NCBI RefSeq assembly: GCF_030344915.1
Contig: NZ_CP128233.1
Coordinates: forward strand, 2,418,001-2,482,000
From: Neopusillimonas aromaticivorans
Lineage (GTDB): Bacteria > Pseudomonadota > Gammaproteobacteria > Burkholderiales > Burkholderiaceae_B
Direction of reading: 5' to 3'
DNA: 64,000 nucleotides
Shown here: piece after piece, positions 40,024 to 49,689 of the stretch
Numbering within the stretch: the first letter of the stretch is position 1
Layout of the letters: the number at the start of each line of letters is the position of its first letter
Program-made: the position numbers and the translations under genes
The notes under the pieces: model-generated
The model's database searches: none
What the model saw: the letters and a program-made list of their open reading frames with translations, nothing else
What the model was told of the DNA's origin: nothing

Positions 40024-40992
40024 ATGCCGGTTTTCCATATGCGCAAACCCGAAACAACCCCTGCTGCCGCCCCTGCCGTCCGTCTGGTGCAAATCGATGC
40101 CGAACAGGCCGGACAGCGTATTGACAACTTTTTGCTGCGTATATGCAAGGGCGTGCCCAAAAGTCATATTTACAAAGCCATTCGTGGCGGAGAAGTGCGC
40201 GTCAACAAGGGGCGTATCCAGTCCGACTACCGTTTGCAAGATGGCGATACGGTGCGTGTGCCGCCGCTACGTTTGCCCGCGCCCGATGCACCACGTCTGG
40301 TGCCACCCTGTGATTTTCCGGTGGTTTTTGAAGATGACGCCATTCTGGTCATCGACAAGCCATCCGGCGTTGCCGTGCATGGGGGCAGTGGCGTTTCCTT
40401 TGGTGTTATCGAGCAGTTGCGTGCGGCCAGGCCCGATGCCCGGCTGCTCGAATTGGCCCATCGCATTGATCGCGAGACGTCGGGCTTGCTGATCATTGCC
40501 AAGAAACGCGCTGCATTGGTGGCCTTGCATGACATGATGCGGGAAGGCAAGGGGCGAAAGCGTTATCAGGCCCTGGTGGTGGGGGACTGGGTGAATGATC
40601 GCCAGCACTTGAAGCAGCCCCTGCTGAAATGGCTGACGGCGTCGGGCGAGCGCCGCGTCAGGGTTGATGCGGCAGGCAAGCCGGCCCATACCATCATCAG
40701 CCTGTTGAAACGCTACGGTCGCTACTCGTTGCTGGAGGCTGAACTGCGCACAGGCCGCACTCACCAGATTCGTGTGCATCTGGCTTCGGCCGGTTTTCCG
40801 ATTGTGGGTGATGACAAGTACGGGTCTGACGAGGTCAGGGCGCAATTTTCCCGTCAGGGTTTCGGGCGCATGTTCCTGCATGCCTGGCGCCTGGATATTC
40901 CGCACCCGATGACCGGAGAACTTCTGCAACTGACGGCGCCGTTGCCACCCGAATGCCAGCGTCTTCTTGACCAGCTTGAACAAATATCTTGA
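40024..40992 (+). CDS. rluC: 23S rRNA pseudouridine synthase RluC
   Basis: Converts uridines 955, 2504 and 2580 of 23S rRNA to pseudouridine. N-terminal S4 domain (GQRIDNFLLRICKGVPKSHIYKAIR), catalytic core with the active-site Asp in HRIDRETSGLL, and RTHQIRVHLA. Uninterrupted. ATG 40024 (322 aa) was chosen over the upstream open frame because homologues start shortly before the S4 domain; ATG 40039 is possible. The rne-rluC divergent pairing is common in proteobacteria. It is followed by the gph-like gene. Confidence 0.92.
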   Translation: MPVFHMRKPETTPAAAPAVRLVQIDAEQAGQRIDNFLLRICKGVPKSHIYKAIRGGEVRVNKGRIQSDYRLQDGDTVRVPPLRLPAPDAPRLVPPCDFPVVFEDDAILVIDKPSGVAVHGGSGVSFGVIEQLRAARPDARLLELAHRIDRETSGLLIIAKKRAALVALHDMMREGKGRKRYQALVVGDWVNDRQHLKQPLLKWLTASGERRVRVDAAGKPAHTIISLLKRYGRYSLLEAELRTGRTHQIRVHLASAGFPIVGDDKYGSDEVRAQFSRQGFGRMFLHAWRLDIPHPMTGELLQLTAPLPPECQRLLDQLEQIS

Positions 40993-41014
40993 AACCAGAA
41001 CCGGAGCAGTTCAT

Positions 41015-41668
41015 TTGAAACATTACGACGCTGTCATTTTTGATTGGGATGGCACCCTGATGGATTCTACCGGCACCATCGTTACCTCCATCCAGATGGC
41101 GTGTGCCGATCTGGGCCTGGCTGTGCCCGATCGTCAGCGGGCCAGTTGGGTCATCGGTCTGTCGCTTGAAAGCGCCTTGTATCACGTCGCTCCCGACTTG
41201 CTGGCCGAAGATCTTGATCATTTCGTGGCCCGTTACAAACACCATTTTTTTCAGCGGGATCAGGAAATGCCCTTGTTCGACGGGGTTCCGCCGTTGCTGC
41301 ATGATTTGCGCGAACAACGGGTCAAACTGGCCGTGGCGACCGGGAAAGGTCGTGTCGGGTTGGATCGCGTGCTTGCGACCTCGCAACTTGAGAGTTATTT
41401 TGATATGACGCGTTGCGCTGATGAGTCGCACGGTAAACCTCACCCGGGCATGCTGCACGACATCATCGGGCAATTGGGGCTTGATCCGGAGCATGTCCTG
41501 ATGGTGGGTGATACCACGCACGATGTCCAAATGGCGCACAACGCCGGCGTCGACAGTATTGCCGTCAGTTACGGGGCGCATGATGTGCCCACGCTGCAAG
41601 AGGCCAATCCGACGGTGCTGGTTCACAGTGTGGCCGAGATGCACGATTGGTTGTCCCGGCGCCTGTAG
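41015..41668 (+). CDS. HAD-family hydrolase, phosphoglycolate phosphatase-like
   Basis: About 217 aa. HAD motifs: nucleophile in VIFDWDGTLMDST, Thr in ATGKGR, Lys in HGKPHPGML and the acidic VGDTTHDVQMAHNAG. Phosphoglycolate phosphatase-like, but substrate cannot be fixed from sequence. Start chosen as TTG 41015, which puts the HAD motif ten residues in and follows GGAG; an upstream in-frame TTG at 40967 overlaps rluC. It is commonly found beside rluC. Confidence 0.85.
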   Translation: MKHYDAVIFDWDGTLMDSTGTIVTSIQMACADLGLAVPDRQRASWVIGLSLESALYHVAPDLLAEDLDHFVARYKHHFFQRDQEMPLFDGVPPLLHDLREQRVKLAVATGKGRVGLDRVLATSQLESYFDMTRCADESHGKPHPGMLHDIIGQLGLDPEHVLMVGDTTHDVQMAHNAGVDSIAVSYGAHDVPTLQEANPTVLVHSVAEMHDWLSRRL

Positions 41669-41691
41669 CGCGTGTTTTTAAGGGGTAGTCC

Positions 41692-42644
41692 ATGTCAAGG
41701 TTCAGGTTTCCGGAAATCCCGGGTTCGCAAATTACGCCAGAGTCCGTGTGGCAGTCCCGGCGGCAGTGGCTTCGTCAGGCGGGCCTGCTGGCCGCTTCGG
41801 CAGGTGCTGCAGCGCTGTTGCCCGCGCGTGCGGCCTTGGCGTCGTCTGAATGGGGCGTGCGCAATCCGGCGTTTTCGGTCGATGCCGGGCTGACCCCTGA
41901 AAAGTCGGTGACCACCTACAACAATTTCTATGAGTTCGGTACGGGGAAAACAGATCCGTCCACACGCAGCGGCAAGTTTCGTATCCAGCCCTGGCAGGTC
42001 GCTGTCGAAGGAGAGGTTCTTAATCCGGGGTGTTCGATCTGGACGACCTCAAGCGGCTGGCAGCGATGGAAGAGCGGGTGTATCGACTGCGCTGCGTCGA
42101 GGCCTGGTCCATGGTGATCCCCTGGAACGGTTTTTCGCTCGAAGCGCTGATTCGCAAGGTGCAGCCGACCGGCAACGCCCGCTATGTCGAGTTCATCACC
42201 GATGTCCAGCCCGATGCCATGCCTGGTCTGGCAACCCGTATCATCGATTGGCCCTACGTTGAGGCTCTGCGCCTTGATGAGGCCATGCACCCGCTAACCC
42301 TGCTGGCGTTTGGCGTTTACGGCAAGGCCTTGCCGGTTGCGAATGGCGCGCCGTTGCGGCTGGTGGTGCCCTGGAAATACGGGTTCAAATCAGGCAAGTC
42401 AATTGTCAAGATCCGGTTCGTGGAAAAGCAACCTGTCACCAGTTGGGTCAAAATTGCCCCGGAAGAATACGGTTTTTATGCCAACGTCAATCCGGAAGTC
42501 GCCCATCCGCGCTGGAGCCAGGCGACGGAGCGTCAGATAGGGCAGGGCGTATTTGCACCCCGTGTTCCCACATTGATGTTCAATGGTTATGCCGATCAGG
42601 TGGCCTCGCTGTATGCCGGGCTTGATTTGCGCCGCAACTATTGA
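41692..42644 (+). CDS. msrP: Periplasmic methionine sulfoxide reductase catalytic subunit MsrP (one apparent frame break)
   Basis: Molybdenum-cofactor enzyme that repairs oxidised Met in periplasmic proteins. Twin-arginine signal (SRRQWLRQAGLLAAS, residues 22-36) for folded export; molybdenum-coordinating Cys in RLRCVEAWSM. The frame breaks at the four-G run 42027-42030; corrected length 317 aa. The membrane partner msrQ follows 54 bases downstream. Confidence 0.93.
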
Positions 42645-42698
42645 CATGCACATGATTTACGCCGCATTTATTGGCGTCTACAAGATCATTCCTGATGT

Positions 42699-43334
42699 GT
42701 GCACGATGTGTGTCAGCTCATTCGTGTTATCGGGCAACCCATGATGCGCGTGTCGCTGGCTGCTGCGGTTGTCCTGGGTCTGGTGCCCTTTGGCTGGTGG
42801 TGTTTTCTGGCGTTTACCGATGGGCTGGGGGCTAATCCGGCCCAATACCTGACGTTATCCTCTGGTGAGTGGTCGCTGGTCGGGTTGTGTCTGGTGCTGG
42901 CGGCAACGCCGCTGCAGCGCTGGCTGGGTGTGTCCTGGCCGTTGCGGCATCGACGTACCCTGGGGCTGTTTACGTTTTTCTATGCCACGTTGCACGCGCT
43001 CGCCTGGGCCTTCTGGGAGCAGGGTCTGGTGCTGTCGGCCATGGGGTCCGATGTGGTGACACGGCTGTTCATTACGGTCGGTGTCGTGGCGTTTGTGTTG
43101 ATGGTGCCGTTGGCGATCACCTCAACCAACGGCTGGTTGCGTCGTCTTGGTCGCAGCTGGAAGCGGCTGCACCTGCTGGTGTACCCCGCGCTGGGCCTTT
43201 CGGTCTGGCACTTCTGGCTGGTGCGAGCCGGCAAGAATGACTTTGCCGAGGTGCGCGTTTATATTGGCATCACGTTGGTGCTGGTGATGCTGAAGTGGGT
43301 GCGTCTGACCAGAGCCCGTCAGCGCGCGGGCTGA
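42699..43334 (+). CDS. msrQ: MsrQ haem-binding membrane subunit
   Basis: Six-helix b-type haem protein that feeds electrons from the quinone pool to MsrP. GLGANPAQYLTLSSGEW, ATPLQRWLG, the haem His in FYATLHALAW and WHFWLVRAGK, and LAITSTNGWLRRLG match the YedZ/MsrQ family. Start uncertain: GTG 42699 (211 aa) keeps the basic pre-helix segment; ATG 42741 is an alternative. It converges with the RsmI-like gene. Confidence 0.9.
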   Translation: MHDVCQLIRVIGQPMMRVSLAAAVVLGLVPFGWWCFLAFTDGLGANPAQYLTLSSGEWSLVGLCLVLAATPLQRWLGVSWPLRHRRTLGLFTFFYATLHALAWAFWEQGLVLSAMGSDVVTRLFITVGVVAFVLMVPLAITSTNGWLRRLGRSWKRLHLLVYPALGLSVWHFWLVRAGKNDFAEVRVYIGITLVLVMLKWVRLTRARQRAG

Positions 43335-43416
43335 AGAGCAGGCCGTTATGTACACCGTCCGCATGGGCTGAACAACGTTCAGGGACTGCCTGCAAACCGC
43401 TTGGGCTGAGCCGGTG

Positions 43417-44153
43417 TCAGGCCAGAAACAGGAATAGGGTAGGCTGGCGGTTCAGGTCGGGTGGCGGTGCCGATTTCCAGTCTGCAACGGTACGGGTTTG
43501 AACCCATTCCTGGTCAGTGCTTAACGACCGTGCAACGCACAGGCGTGTCGAGCCTTTAAGGCTTTGTGTCAGGGTTTCGAACATGGCGTTGTTGCGGTAG
43601 GGTGTTTCGATCAGCAACTGGGTCTGGTGCAGTTTTTGCGATTCGGTTTCCCATTGCTTCAGTTGCTTTGCGCGTTGGGCCGCATCAACCGGGGCATAAC
43701 CATGGAAGGCAAAGCGCTGGCCGTCCAGGCCGCTGGCCATCAGGCCCAGCAAAATGGAAGACGGCCCTGTCCAGGGGCGACGCGTATGTCCATGGTGTGG
43801 GCCATGGCGACCACCTGGGCACCCGGGTCGGCAACAGCGGGGCAGCCCGCTTCAGACACCAGCCCGATTTGCCCGTTGGCCGGCAAGCTTTTCAGCCATT
43901 GGCGGATGTCGTCGGCCGAGGTGTTCTTGCCAAGTGTGTGAATGGTGATTTCCTGCAGCGGCTTTTCAGTGCCGATTTGCTTGAGGAACGCGCGCGCCGT
44001 TTTGGCGTTTTCGGCAATGTAGGTGTCCAGTTTGCCGGCCAGTGCCTGGACGTCGGCGGGCAACCAGCGTGACGCGGGCGCATCGCCCAGGCTGACAGGG
44101 ATAAGGTGCAGGGTACGGGTCATGTTCACGGTGTTCAATGCAGGGTCAGTCAT
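43417..44153 (-). CDS. RsmI-like SAM-dependent methyltransferase, tetrapyrrole methylase fold (one apparent frame break)
   Basis: Shows the tetrapyrrole-methylase fold of the RsmI family: a start LHLIPVSLGD, the cofactor motif EAGCPAVADPGAQVV, and PSSILLGLMASGL. It is shorter and more divergent than true RsmI (16S rRNA 2'-O-methylase), and belongs to a betaproteobacterial group often beside maf. Target unknown. The frame breaks at the four-G run 43774-43777; corrected length 245 aa from ATG 44153. ATG 44123 (starting MTRTLHL) is equally plausible. It follows maf by 55 bases. Confidence 0.82.
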
Positions 44154-44208
44154 CGGGCGTTGCGGGTCATTGGTTCAGGCTCAGGTTTGGTATGCCATGG
44201 GCTTGGCG

Positions 44209-44790
44209 TCAGGCCCGGAACGTCAGCGGGTTAAGGCCGAAAGAGCGTAACATGCGCGACAGCGCAATCAGGGGCAGGCCAATAATTGCGGTGGGGTCGT
44301 CCGATCGCATGCTGTCCATCAGTGCGATGCCCAGGCCTTCGGCTTTGGCACTGCCGGCGGTATCGTAGGGGGTTTCGCGGCGAAGGTAAGTGCTGATCTC
44401 GTCATCGGACAACGTTCTGAAGGTGCAGTGTGTGACGATGTCATCCAGTTCGGTTCGTGCGTCACCGGTAACGCATAATGCGCTGTGAAACTCAACGGTT
44501 TTTCCGCTCAGCTGGCGCAACTGGGCGAAGGCGCGTTCGAATGATCCGGGCTTGCCAATGGGTTGGCCGTCGAAGGTGGCGACCTGGTCTGACCCGATAA
44601 CCAGAGCCCCCGGGTATTGGGCGGCAACGGCAGCCGCCTTGTCTTTCGACAGGCGCAGCGCCAGTTGGGCGGGGCTTTCGTGACCCATCGGGGTTTCATT
44701 GATGTCGGGTGAAATGCAGTCAAAGGGCAGGCCAAGTCGCTGCAGCATTTCTTTTCGGTAGGGTGAGCTTGATGCCAGAATAAGACGCAT
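44209..44790 (-). CDS. Maf-family nucleoside triphosphate pyrophosphatase (YceF-type)
   Basis: 193 aa, uninterrupted. Maf/YceF proteins hydrolyse modified pyrimidine nucleotides. The start LILASSSPYRKEMLQRLG, SDQVATFDG, GKPGSFERA and the YDTAGSAKAEGLG segment are diagnostic; YceF-type (7-methyl-GTP) is favoured by length and context next to yceD. It diverges from yceD-rpmF-plsX. Confidence 0.92.
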   Translation of the reverse strand: MRLILASSSPYRKEMLQRLGLPFDCISPDINETPMGHESPAQLALRLSKDKAAAVAAQYPGALVIGSDQVATFDGQPIGKPGSFERAFAQLRQLSGKTVEFHSALCVTGDARTELDDIVTHCTFRTLSDDEISTYLRRETPYDTAGSAKAEGLGIALMDSMRSDDPTAIIGLPLIALSRMLRSFGLNPLTFRA

Positions 44791-44814
44791 GATGCCAGGT
44801 TTGTGGTGAACTGT

Positions 44815-44844
44815 TTGACGCTGTGATCGGTAAAGCGGTATTAT
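44815..44844 (+). promoter_or_regulatory. Sigma-70 promoter for yceD-rpmF-plsX-fab genes
   Basis: TTGACG at 44815-44820 and TATTAT at 44839-44844 with an 18-base spacer, about 55 bases upstream of yceD in the maf-yceD divergent gap. The best-matched promoter pair seen in the window. Confidence 0.6.
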
Positions 44845-44899
44845 CTAATGTTTTCCCGGTAAGCGGTTAAAAGCGTAAGGGTAAGGCATAGGTTCAGGT

Positions 44900-45420
44900 A
44901 TGTGTTCAGACAGCGTTCGCTACATTGATACCGCCGAGTTTACCCGGCTGGGGTCCACAATAAGTGGTCAGGCAGTGCTGGCGGGCTTTGCGCGGTTCTG
45001 CGAGGGTTTGCCCCCGCAACCTCAAGATGCCGTCAGCTGGTCGTTGAAAGGGTGGCGTACAACCGGGGGCAGTCGTTCCTCGAAGTGTCCATCACGGCAA
45101 AGCCGGTGCTGCAGTGTCAGCGCTGTCTCGAGCCCTTCGAGTATGAAGTCAGTGTGGTTAACCGGGTCGAACTGGTCAATCGCGAGTCCGATCTCGAAGA
45201 TGAAGACGACGACGAAAATGCCCTTGAACGTATTTTGGGTTCGCGTCGCTTCGACGTTCTATCCTTTATCGAAGACGAGCTCATTCTGGCGGTGCCTTAT
45301 GTGCCGCGCCACGAAGTCTGTCCTGGCGGCGTTTCGCTGGTTCAGTCCGAAGAGCCTGTTGTGCAAGAAAAGCGTCCGTCGCCTTTTTCGGCGTTGGCGC
45401 AACTGAAACAGAATCGTTAA
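44900..45420 (+). CDS. yceD: YceD/DUF177 family protein (one apparent frame break)
   Basis: Conserved protein encoded just before rpmF in most bacteria; E. coli and plant relatives affect 23S rRNA accumulation. The LQCQRCLEPF segment and an acidic DLEDEDDDEN stretch are typical. The frame breaks at the GGG 45050-45052; with one G added it reads WSLKGVAYNRGQ and is 173 aa. The call rests on position and the Cys pair. Confidence 0.88.
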
Positions 45421-45437
45421 GTTTTAAAAACCAACCT

Positions 45438-45464
45438 GCGGGGGTTCAATTTGCGGTCCCCCGC
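45438..45464 (+). promoter_or_regulatory. Hairpin between yceD and rpmF
   Basis: Arms GCGGGGG / CCCCCGC with a 13-base loop, ending five bases before the rpmF ribosome-binding AGGAG (45470). No T-run follows, so it is more likely an RNA-stability or translation element than a terminator. Confidence 0.45.
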
Positions 45465-45478
45465 TTTCAGGAGTCATC

Positions 45479-45661
45479 ATGGCCGTTCAGCAAAACAAAA
45501 AGAGCCCGTCCAAGCGCGGCATGCATCGTTCACACGATTTTCTGACTACACCGCCCACGGCCATCGAGCCTACTACGGGTGAATTGCACCTGCGCCACCA
45601 CATCAGCCCTAACGGTTTCTACCGTGGTCGCAAAGTCATCAAAACCAAAAACGACGAATAA
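45479..45661 (+). CDS. rpmF: 50S ribosomal protein L32
   Basis: 60 aa. Standard start AVQQNKKSPSKRGMHRSHDF and end HISPNGFYRGRKVIK. This is the cysteine-free L32 form. Ribosome-binding AGGAG lies four bases before the ATG. It sits between yceD and plsX as in most proteobacteria. Confidence 0.97.
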   Translation: MAVQQNKKSPSKRGMHRSHDFLTTPPTAIEPTTGELHLRHHISPNGFYRGRKVIKTKNDE

Positions 45662-45700
45662 TTAGGTTTCTTTCAGCGATCTCCCCAGATTGCGAACTTA

Positions 45701-46782
45701 ATGTCGATGTCAAGTATCAGAATCGCCGTCGATTGTATGGGCGGCGATGTCGGCTTGCCGGTCACCGTTACGGCGGCGTACCAGTTTGCGCAGCGCTATC
45801 CCGATACCCGCTTTTTGCTGGCGGGTGATCCTGCGGCCATTGATACCCAATTAACGCAATTGGGGTGTGTTCAGTCCGACTGGTATCAGGTGCTGCCTGC
45901 CTCCGAGGTCGTGCTTATGGACGACCCGGTCGAGGTGGCCCTGCGCCGCAAAAAGACTCCTCCATGCGGGTTGCGGTCCAGGCGGTCAAAGACGGTCTGG
46001 CCGATGCCTGTATTTCGGCAGGAAATACCGGCGCCTGGATGGCCGTTTCGCGGTATGTGCTCAAGACCCTCGATGGCATTGATCGTCCGGCGATTGCCAC
46101 GTCCATTCCCAACCAGAAGGGCGGGGCAACCACCGTGCTTGACCTGGGCGCCAATGTCGATTGCACGGCACAGCACCTGTTGCAGTTTGCCATTATGGGT
46201 TCGGCACTGGTCAGTGCTTTGTACGACCGCGAGCGGCCGACAGTTGGTTTGCTGAACATCGGTGAAGAAGTCATCAAGGGTAACGAGGTCGTCAAGCAAG
46301 CCGCAGGCCTGCTGCGTGACAGCGGCCTGAACTTTTACGGCAACGTCGAAGGCGATGATATCTGCAAGGGTACGGTCGACGTTATTGTATGTGACGGTTT
46401 TGTCGGCAATGTCGTGCTCAAGTCCATGGAAGGGCTGGCCCGTATGGTCAGTGCCATGATGCGTGCCGAGTTCAAGAGCGGGCCATTGTCCATGCTGGCC
46501 GGCTTGCTGGCCTCGCCGGTACTGAACCGGTTCCGTGGCAAGGTTGATAACCGTCGTTACAACGGTGCCGCCCTGCTGGGCTTGCGTGGCATCGTTATCA
46601 AAAGTCATGGCTCAGCCGATGTCTATGCATTCGGCTGCGCCCTTCAGCGTGCGCGCGAAGCTGTCCATAATCGTCTGCTCGATGGCACTACAACGGCCAT
46701 CCACGAGCTGCGTCGAAGCCTGCAGGAAGCTGAGGCCCTTCAGCAATCGGCCGATCAGGGTGCATCAGGGCGCGCCGCCTAG
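45701..46782 (+). CDS. plsX: Phosphate acyltransferase PlsX (one apparent frame break)
   Basis: Makes acyl-phosphate from acyl-ACP for phospholipid synthesis. IAVDCMGGDVG, ISAGNTGAWMA, VLDLGANVDC and VCDGFVGNVVLKSMEG are characteristic. The frame breaks at the five-A run 45950-45954; one A restores RRKKDSSMRVAV and gives 360 aa. Start could be ATG 45701 or 45707. fabH follows 22 bases after the stop. Confidence 0.94.
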
Positions 46783-46804
46783 TCTCTCCCTCATGGAAGC
46801 CACT

Positions 46805-47775
46805 ATGTCTTTTGCCAAAATTACGGGTTCCGGCGGCTATTTGCCGCCCCGGGCCGTTACCAACACTGATTTGGCCGCCGAACTGGCGACACGAGGGATC
46901 GAAACCTCTGACGAGTGGATCGTCGAGCGGACGGGTATCCGTCAGCGTCATCTGGCAGACCCGGGTACCCGAACCAGCATGCTGGCCACAAAGGCGGCAC
47001 AGCAGGCTATGGACGATGCCGGTGTTGCTGCTGCCGACATTGATTTGATCATCGTGGCAACGTCGACACCCGATTACATTTTTCCAAGCACAGCCTGTCT
47101 GGTGCAAGCCAGCCTGGGGTACGGCAGGGTGCGGCCTTTGATATCCAGGCGGTCTGCAGCGGCTTTGTGTATGCCTTGACCACCGCTGAGGCCTTCATCA
47201 AAGCGGGCCGGGCCCGTGCGGCACTGGTCATTGGCGCCGAAGTGTTTTCCAGTATTCTTGACTGGGACGACCGCAAAACGTGCGTGCTGTTTGGTGACGG
47301 GGCCGGGGCCGTGGTGCTCCAGGCCAGCGAGACACCGGGCATTATCGGCGCCGAATTGCATGCGGACGGTAGCCAGATGGGCATTTTGCACGCGGCCGGG
47401 AATGTGGCTGGGGGCAGGTGGTGGGCGACCCGTTCTTGCGCATGGATGGGCAGGCGGTTTTCAAGATGGCGGTCAATGCGCTGTCACGCTCTGCACAGGA
47501 TGTGTGTGTCCAGGCGGGTGTCGGACTGTCCGATATCAACTGGATGGTGCCGCACCAGGCCAATCTGCGCATCATCAGTTTCCTGGGTAAAAAGCTGGGG
47601 ATTCCTCTGAAAAAGTCGTCGTCACCGTCGATCAGCATGCCAACACCTCGGCGGCCAGTGTGCCCTGGCGTTAAACGCGGCACGTCGTGACGGCCGTATC
47701 AAGGCCGGAGATCTGGTTCTGATGCAAGGTGTCGGGGGCGGGTTTACCTGGGGTTCGGTGCTGGCGCGCATGTAA
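46805..47775 (+). CDS. fabH: Beta-ketoacyl-ACP synthase III FabH (four apparent frame breaks)
   Basis: Condenses acetyl-CoA with malonyl-ACP to start fatty-acid synthesis. Catalytic triad in normal contexts: Cys in QAVCSGF, His in VPHQANLR, Asn in HANTSAAS; C-terminal GGGFTWGSVLARM. The literal frame is broken four times: 47116-47119 (G4), 47410-47414 (G5), 47610-47614 (A5) and 47663-47665 (C3). One base at each gives 324 aa, standard for FabH. The density is the highest in the window, but each site fits the general undercall pattern and neighbours on both sides are essential fab genes. Confidence 0.92.
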
Positions 47776-47833
47776 AATGCGTGCCAGGCAGGTCTTGCAA
47801 GGCCGGTAACCTTACTATCACGAGACAAATCAC

Positions 47834-48766
47834 ATGAAAGTAGCCTTTGTATTTCCCGGACAGGGTTCGCAGTCTGTTGGCATGATGGATGCCTGGGCGG
47901 GTAATGCCGCCGTTGCGCACGCGTTGTCCGAAGCCTCCGACGCCCTGGGTCAGGATCTGTCAGCCCTCATCGCGCAGGGTCCGGTTGATGCGCTCAACCT
48001 CACGACAAATACTCAGCCGGTCATGCTGGCTGCGGCTGTTGCTGTTTATCGCGCCTGGATTCAGGCCGGTGGCGCCGTGCCCGCCCTGGTTGCAGGCCAC
48101 AGTCTGGGCGAGTATTCTGCCTTGACCGCTGCCGGTGCGCTGACACTGACCGACGCCGTTTCGCTGGTGCGTGTGCGTGCCGATGCCATGCAAGCAGCAG
48201 TGCCGGTGGGTACCGGCGGCATGGCTGCCGTATTGGGTCTGGATGACGACGTTGTGCGTGATGTCTGTCTGCGTGCGGCGCAAGGTGAAGTTGTTGAGGC
48301 GGTTAATTACAATGCGCCGGCGCAAGTCGTGATTGCCGGTCACAAGGGTGCCGTCGAGCGTGCCTGTGAACTGGCTCGCGAAGCGGGTGCCAAGCGTGCG
48401 CTGGTATTGCCTGTTTCTGCGCCGTTTCACTCCAGTCTGCTTGAACCGGCCGCCGATGTCTTGCAGCAGGCGCTGCAATCGGTTCCTGTCAGTGCGCCTG
48501 CCATTCCGCTGATCAATAACGTCGACGTCGCCATGCCCTCCGATGCGGCAGCCATCAAAGATGCGCTGGTGCGTCAGGCCTGGCATCCGGTGCGGTGGGT
48601 CGAAACTGTCCTGGCCATGAAGGCGCAGGGTGTGACACACGTTGTAGAATGCGGTCCGGGCAAAGTGCTCAATGGCCTGACCAAACGCATCGATCGCGAT
48701 CTCGTTGGTCTGGCGATTACCGACCCCGCATCACTTGATGCGGCGTTGCAAACATTACAGGGGTAA
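47834..48766 (+). CDS. fabD: Malonyl-CoA:ACP transacylase
   Basis: Transfers malonyl from CoA to ACP. 310 aa, uninterrupted. GQGSQ near the start, nucleophile Ser90 in GHSLGEYSAL, the Arg in VRVRADAMQ, and catalytic His in SAPFHSSLL. Directly followed by fabG (5-base gap). Confidence 0.96.
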   Translation: MKVAFVFPGQGSQSVGMMDAWAGNAAVAHALSEASDALGQDLSALIAQGPVDALNLTTNTQPVMLAAAVAVYRAWIQAGGAVPALVAGHSLGEYSALTAAGALTLTDAVSLVRVRADAMQAAVPVGTGGMAAVLGLDDDVVRDVCLRAAQGEVVEAVNYNAPAQVVIAGHKGAVERACELAREAGAKRALVLPVSAPFHSSLLEPAADVLQQALQSVPVSAPAIPLINNVDVAMPSDAAAIKDALVRQAWHPVRWVETVLAMKAQGVTHVVECGPGKVLNGLTKRIDRDLVGLAITDPASLDAALQTLQG

Positions 48767-48771
48767 GCGTT

Positions 48772-49512
48772 GTGACAAACTCACTTGAAGGCAAGGTTGC
48801 GCTGGTTACCGGTGCAACGCGCGGCATTGGCAAAGCCATTGCGCTCGAACTGGCAGCCCGTGGTGCCCGCGTTATCGGTACCGCCACCTCCGGGAACGGG
48901 GCGCAATCCATTGCTGACATGCTCTCGGCGTCGGGCGGTCGCGGTGTGGTGCTGAATGTCACCGATGCAGCGGCCTGTGATGCCGTGCTGGCCGACATTG
49001 CCGCCAATGAAGGCGGTCCTGATATTCTGGTCAATAATGCAGGCATCACACGCGATACGCTGGCCATGCGCATGAAAGACGATGACTGGGCATCGGTGCT
49101 TGACACCAACCTGTCGTCGGTATTCCGTTTGTGCCGCGGTGTCATCAAGCCCATGATGAAAGCCCGCTGGGGGCGCATCATCAATATTACGTCGGTGGTG
49201 GGTTCCAGTGGCAATCCCGGTCAGGCCAACTACGCGGCCGCCAAGGCGGGTGTTGCCGGCATGACCCGTGCGCTGGCGCGCGAGCTCGGCAGCCGCGACA
49301 TCACCGTCAATTGTGTGGCGCCGGGCTTTATTGAAACCGACATGACCCGCGCACTCAGTGAAACACAAACGGCAGCGTTGCTGACCCAGATCCCGCTCGG
49401 GCGGCTGGGTTCGGCGTCTGATATCGCCAATGCGGTCGGCTTTCTGGCTGCCCCTGAAGCCGGCTACATCACCGGCACCACATTGCACGTCAATGGCGGC
49501 ATGTACATGTAA
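48772..49512 (+). CDS. fabG: 3-oxoacyl-ACP reductase FabG
   Basis: NADPH-dependent ketoreductase of the elongation cycle. Short-chain dehydrogenase with TGATRGIG cofactor loop, NNAG, and catalytic Ser141, Tyr154 and Lys158 (NITSVVG...NYAAAK). 246 aa. GTG start at 48772, 5 bases after fabD. Uninterrupted. Confidence 0.96.
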   Translation: MTNSLEGKVALVTGATRGIGKAIALELAARGARVIGTATSGNGAQSIADMLSASGGRGVVLNVTDAAACDAVLADIAANEGGPDILVNNAGITRDTLAMRMKDDDWASVLDTNLSSVFRLCRGVIKPMMKARWGRIINITSVVGSSGNPGQANYAAAKAGVAGMTRALARELGSRDITVNCVAPGFIETDMTRALSETQTAALLTQIPLGRLGSASDIANAVGFLAAPEAGYITGTTLHVNGGMYM

Positions 49513-49518
49513 TAAGGT

Positions 49519-49539
49519 GAACAGGGTAAAATCCTGTTC
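49519..49539 (+). promoter_or_regulatory. Hairpin directly after fabG
   Basis: Perfect 7-base arms GAACAGG / CCTGTTC with a 7-base loop, starting 7 bases after the fabG stop. It lacks a T-run; may be a processing site or weak terminator before the separate acpP promoter. Confidence 0.4.
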
Positions 49540-49651
49540 GTATTAGAGGTGTTACCTATATAACTGGCCACAGCATGCGCGGCATAATGCGGCACACCGG
49601 GTAACACTGTTTTTTTGTCATGGCCATAACGCACGCTTAAAAACGTTTGGC

Positions 49652-49657
49652 TATAAT
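49652..49657 (+). promoter_or_regulatory. Probable -10 element (TATAAT) of an acpP promoter
   Basis: Consensus TATAAT 32 bases upstream of the acpP ATG. The -35 position has no good TTGACA match, so strength is uncertain. A separate promoter would explain the 177-base gap and the much higher ACP level cells need. Confidence 0.5.
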
Positions 49658-49689
49658 TCGCGGGAATTTTTCCCCACTTGGAGATCTGC

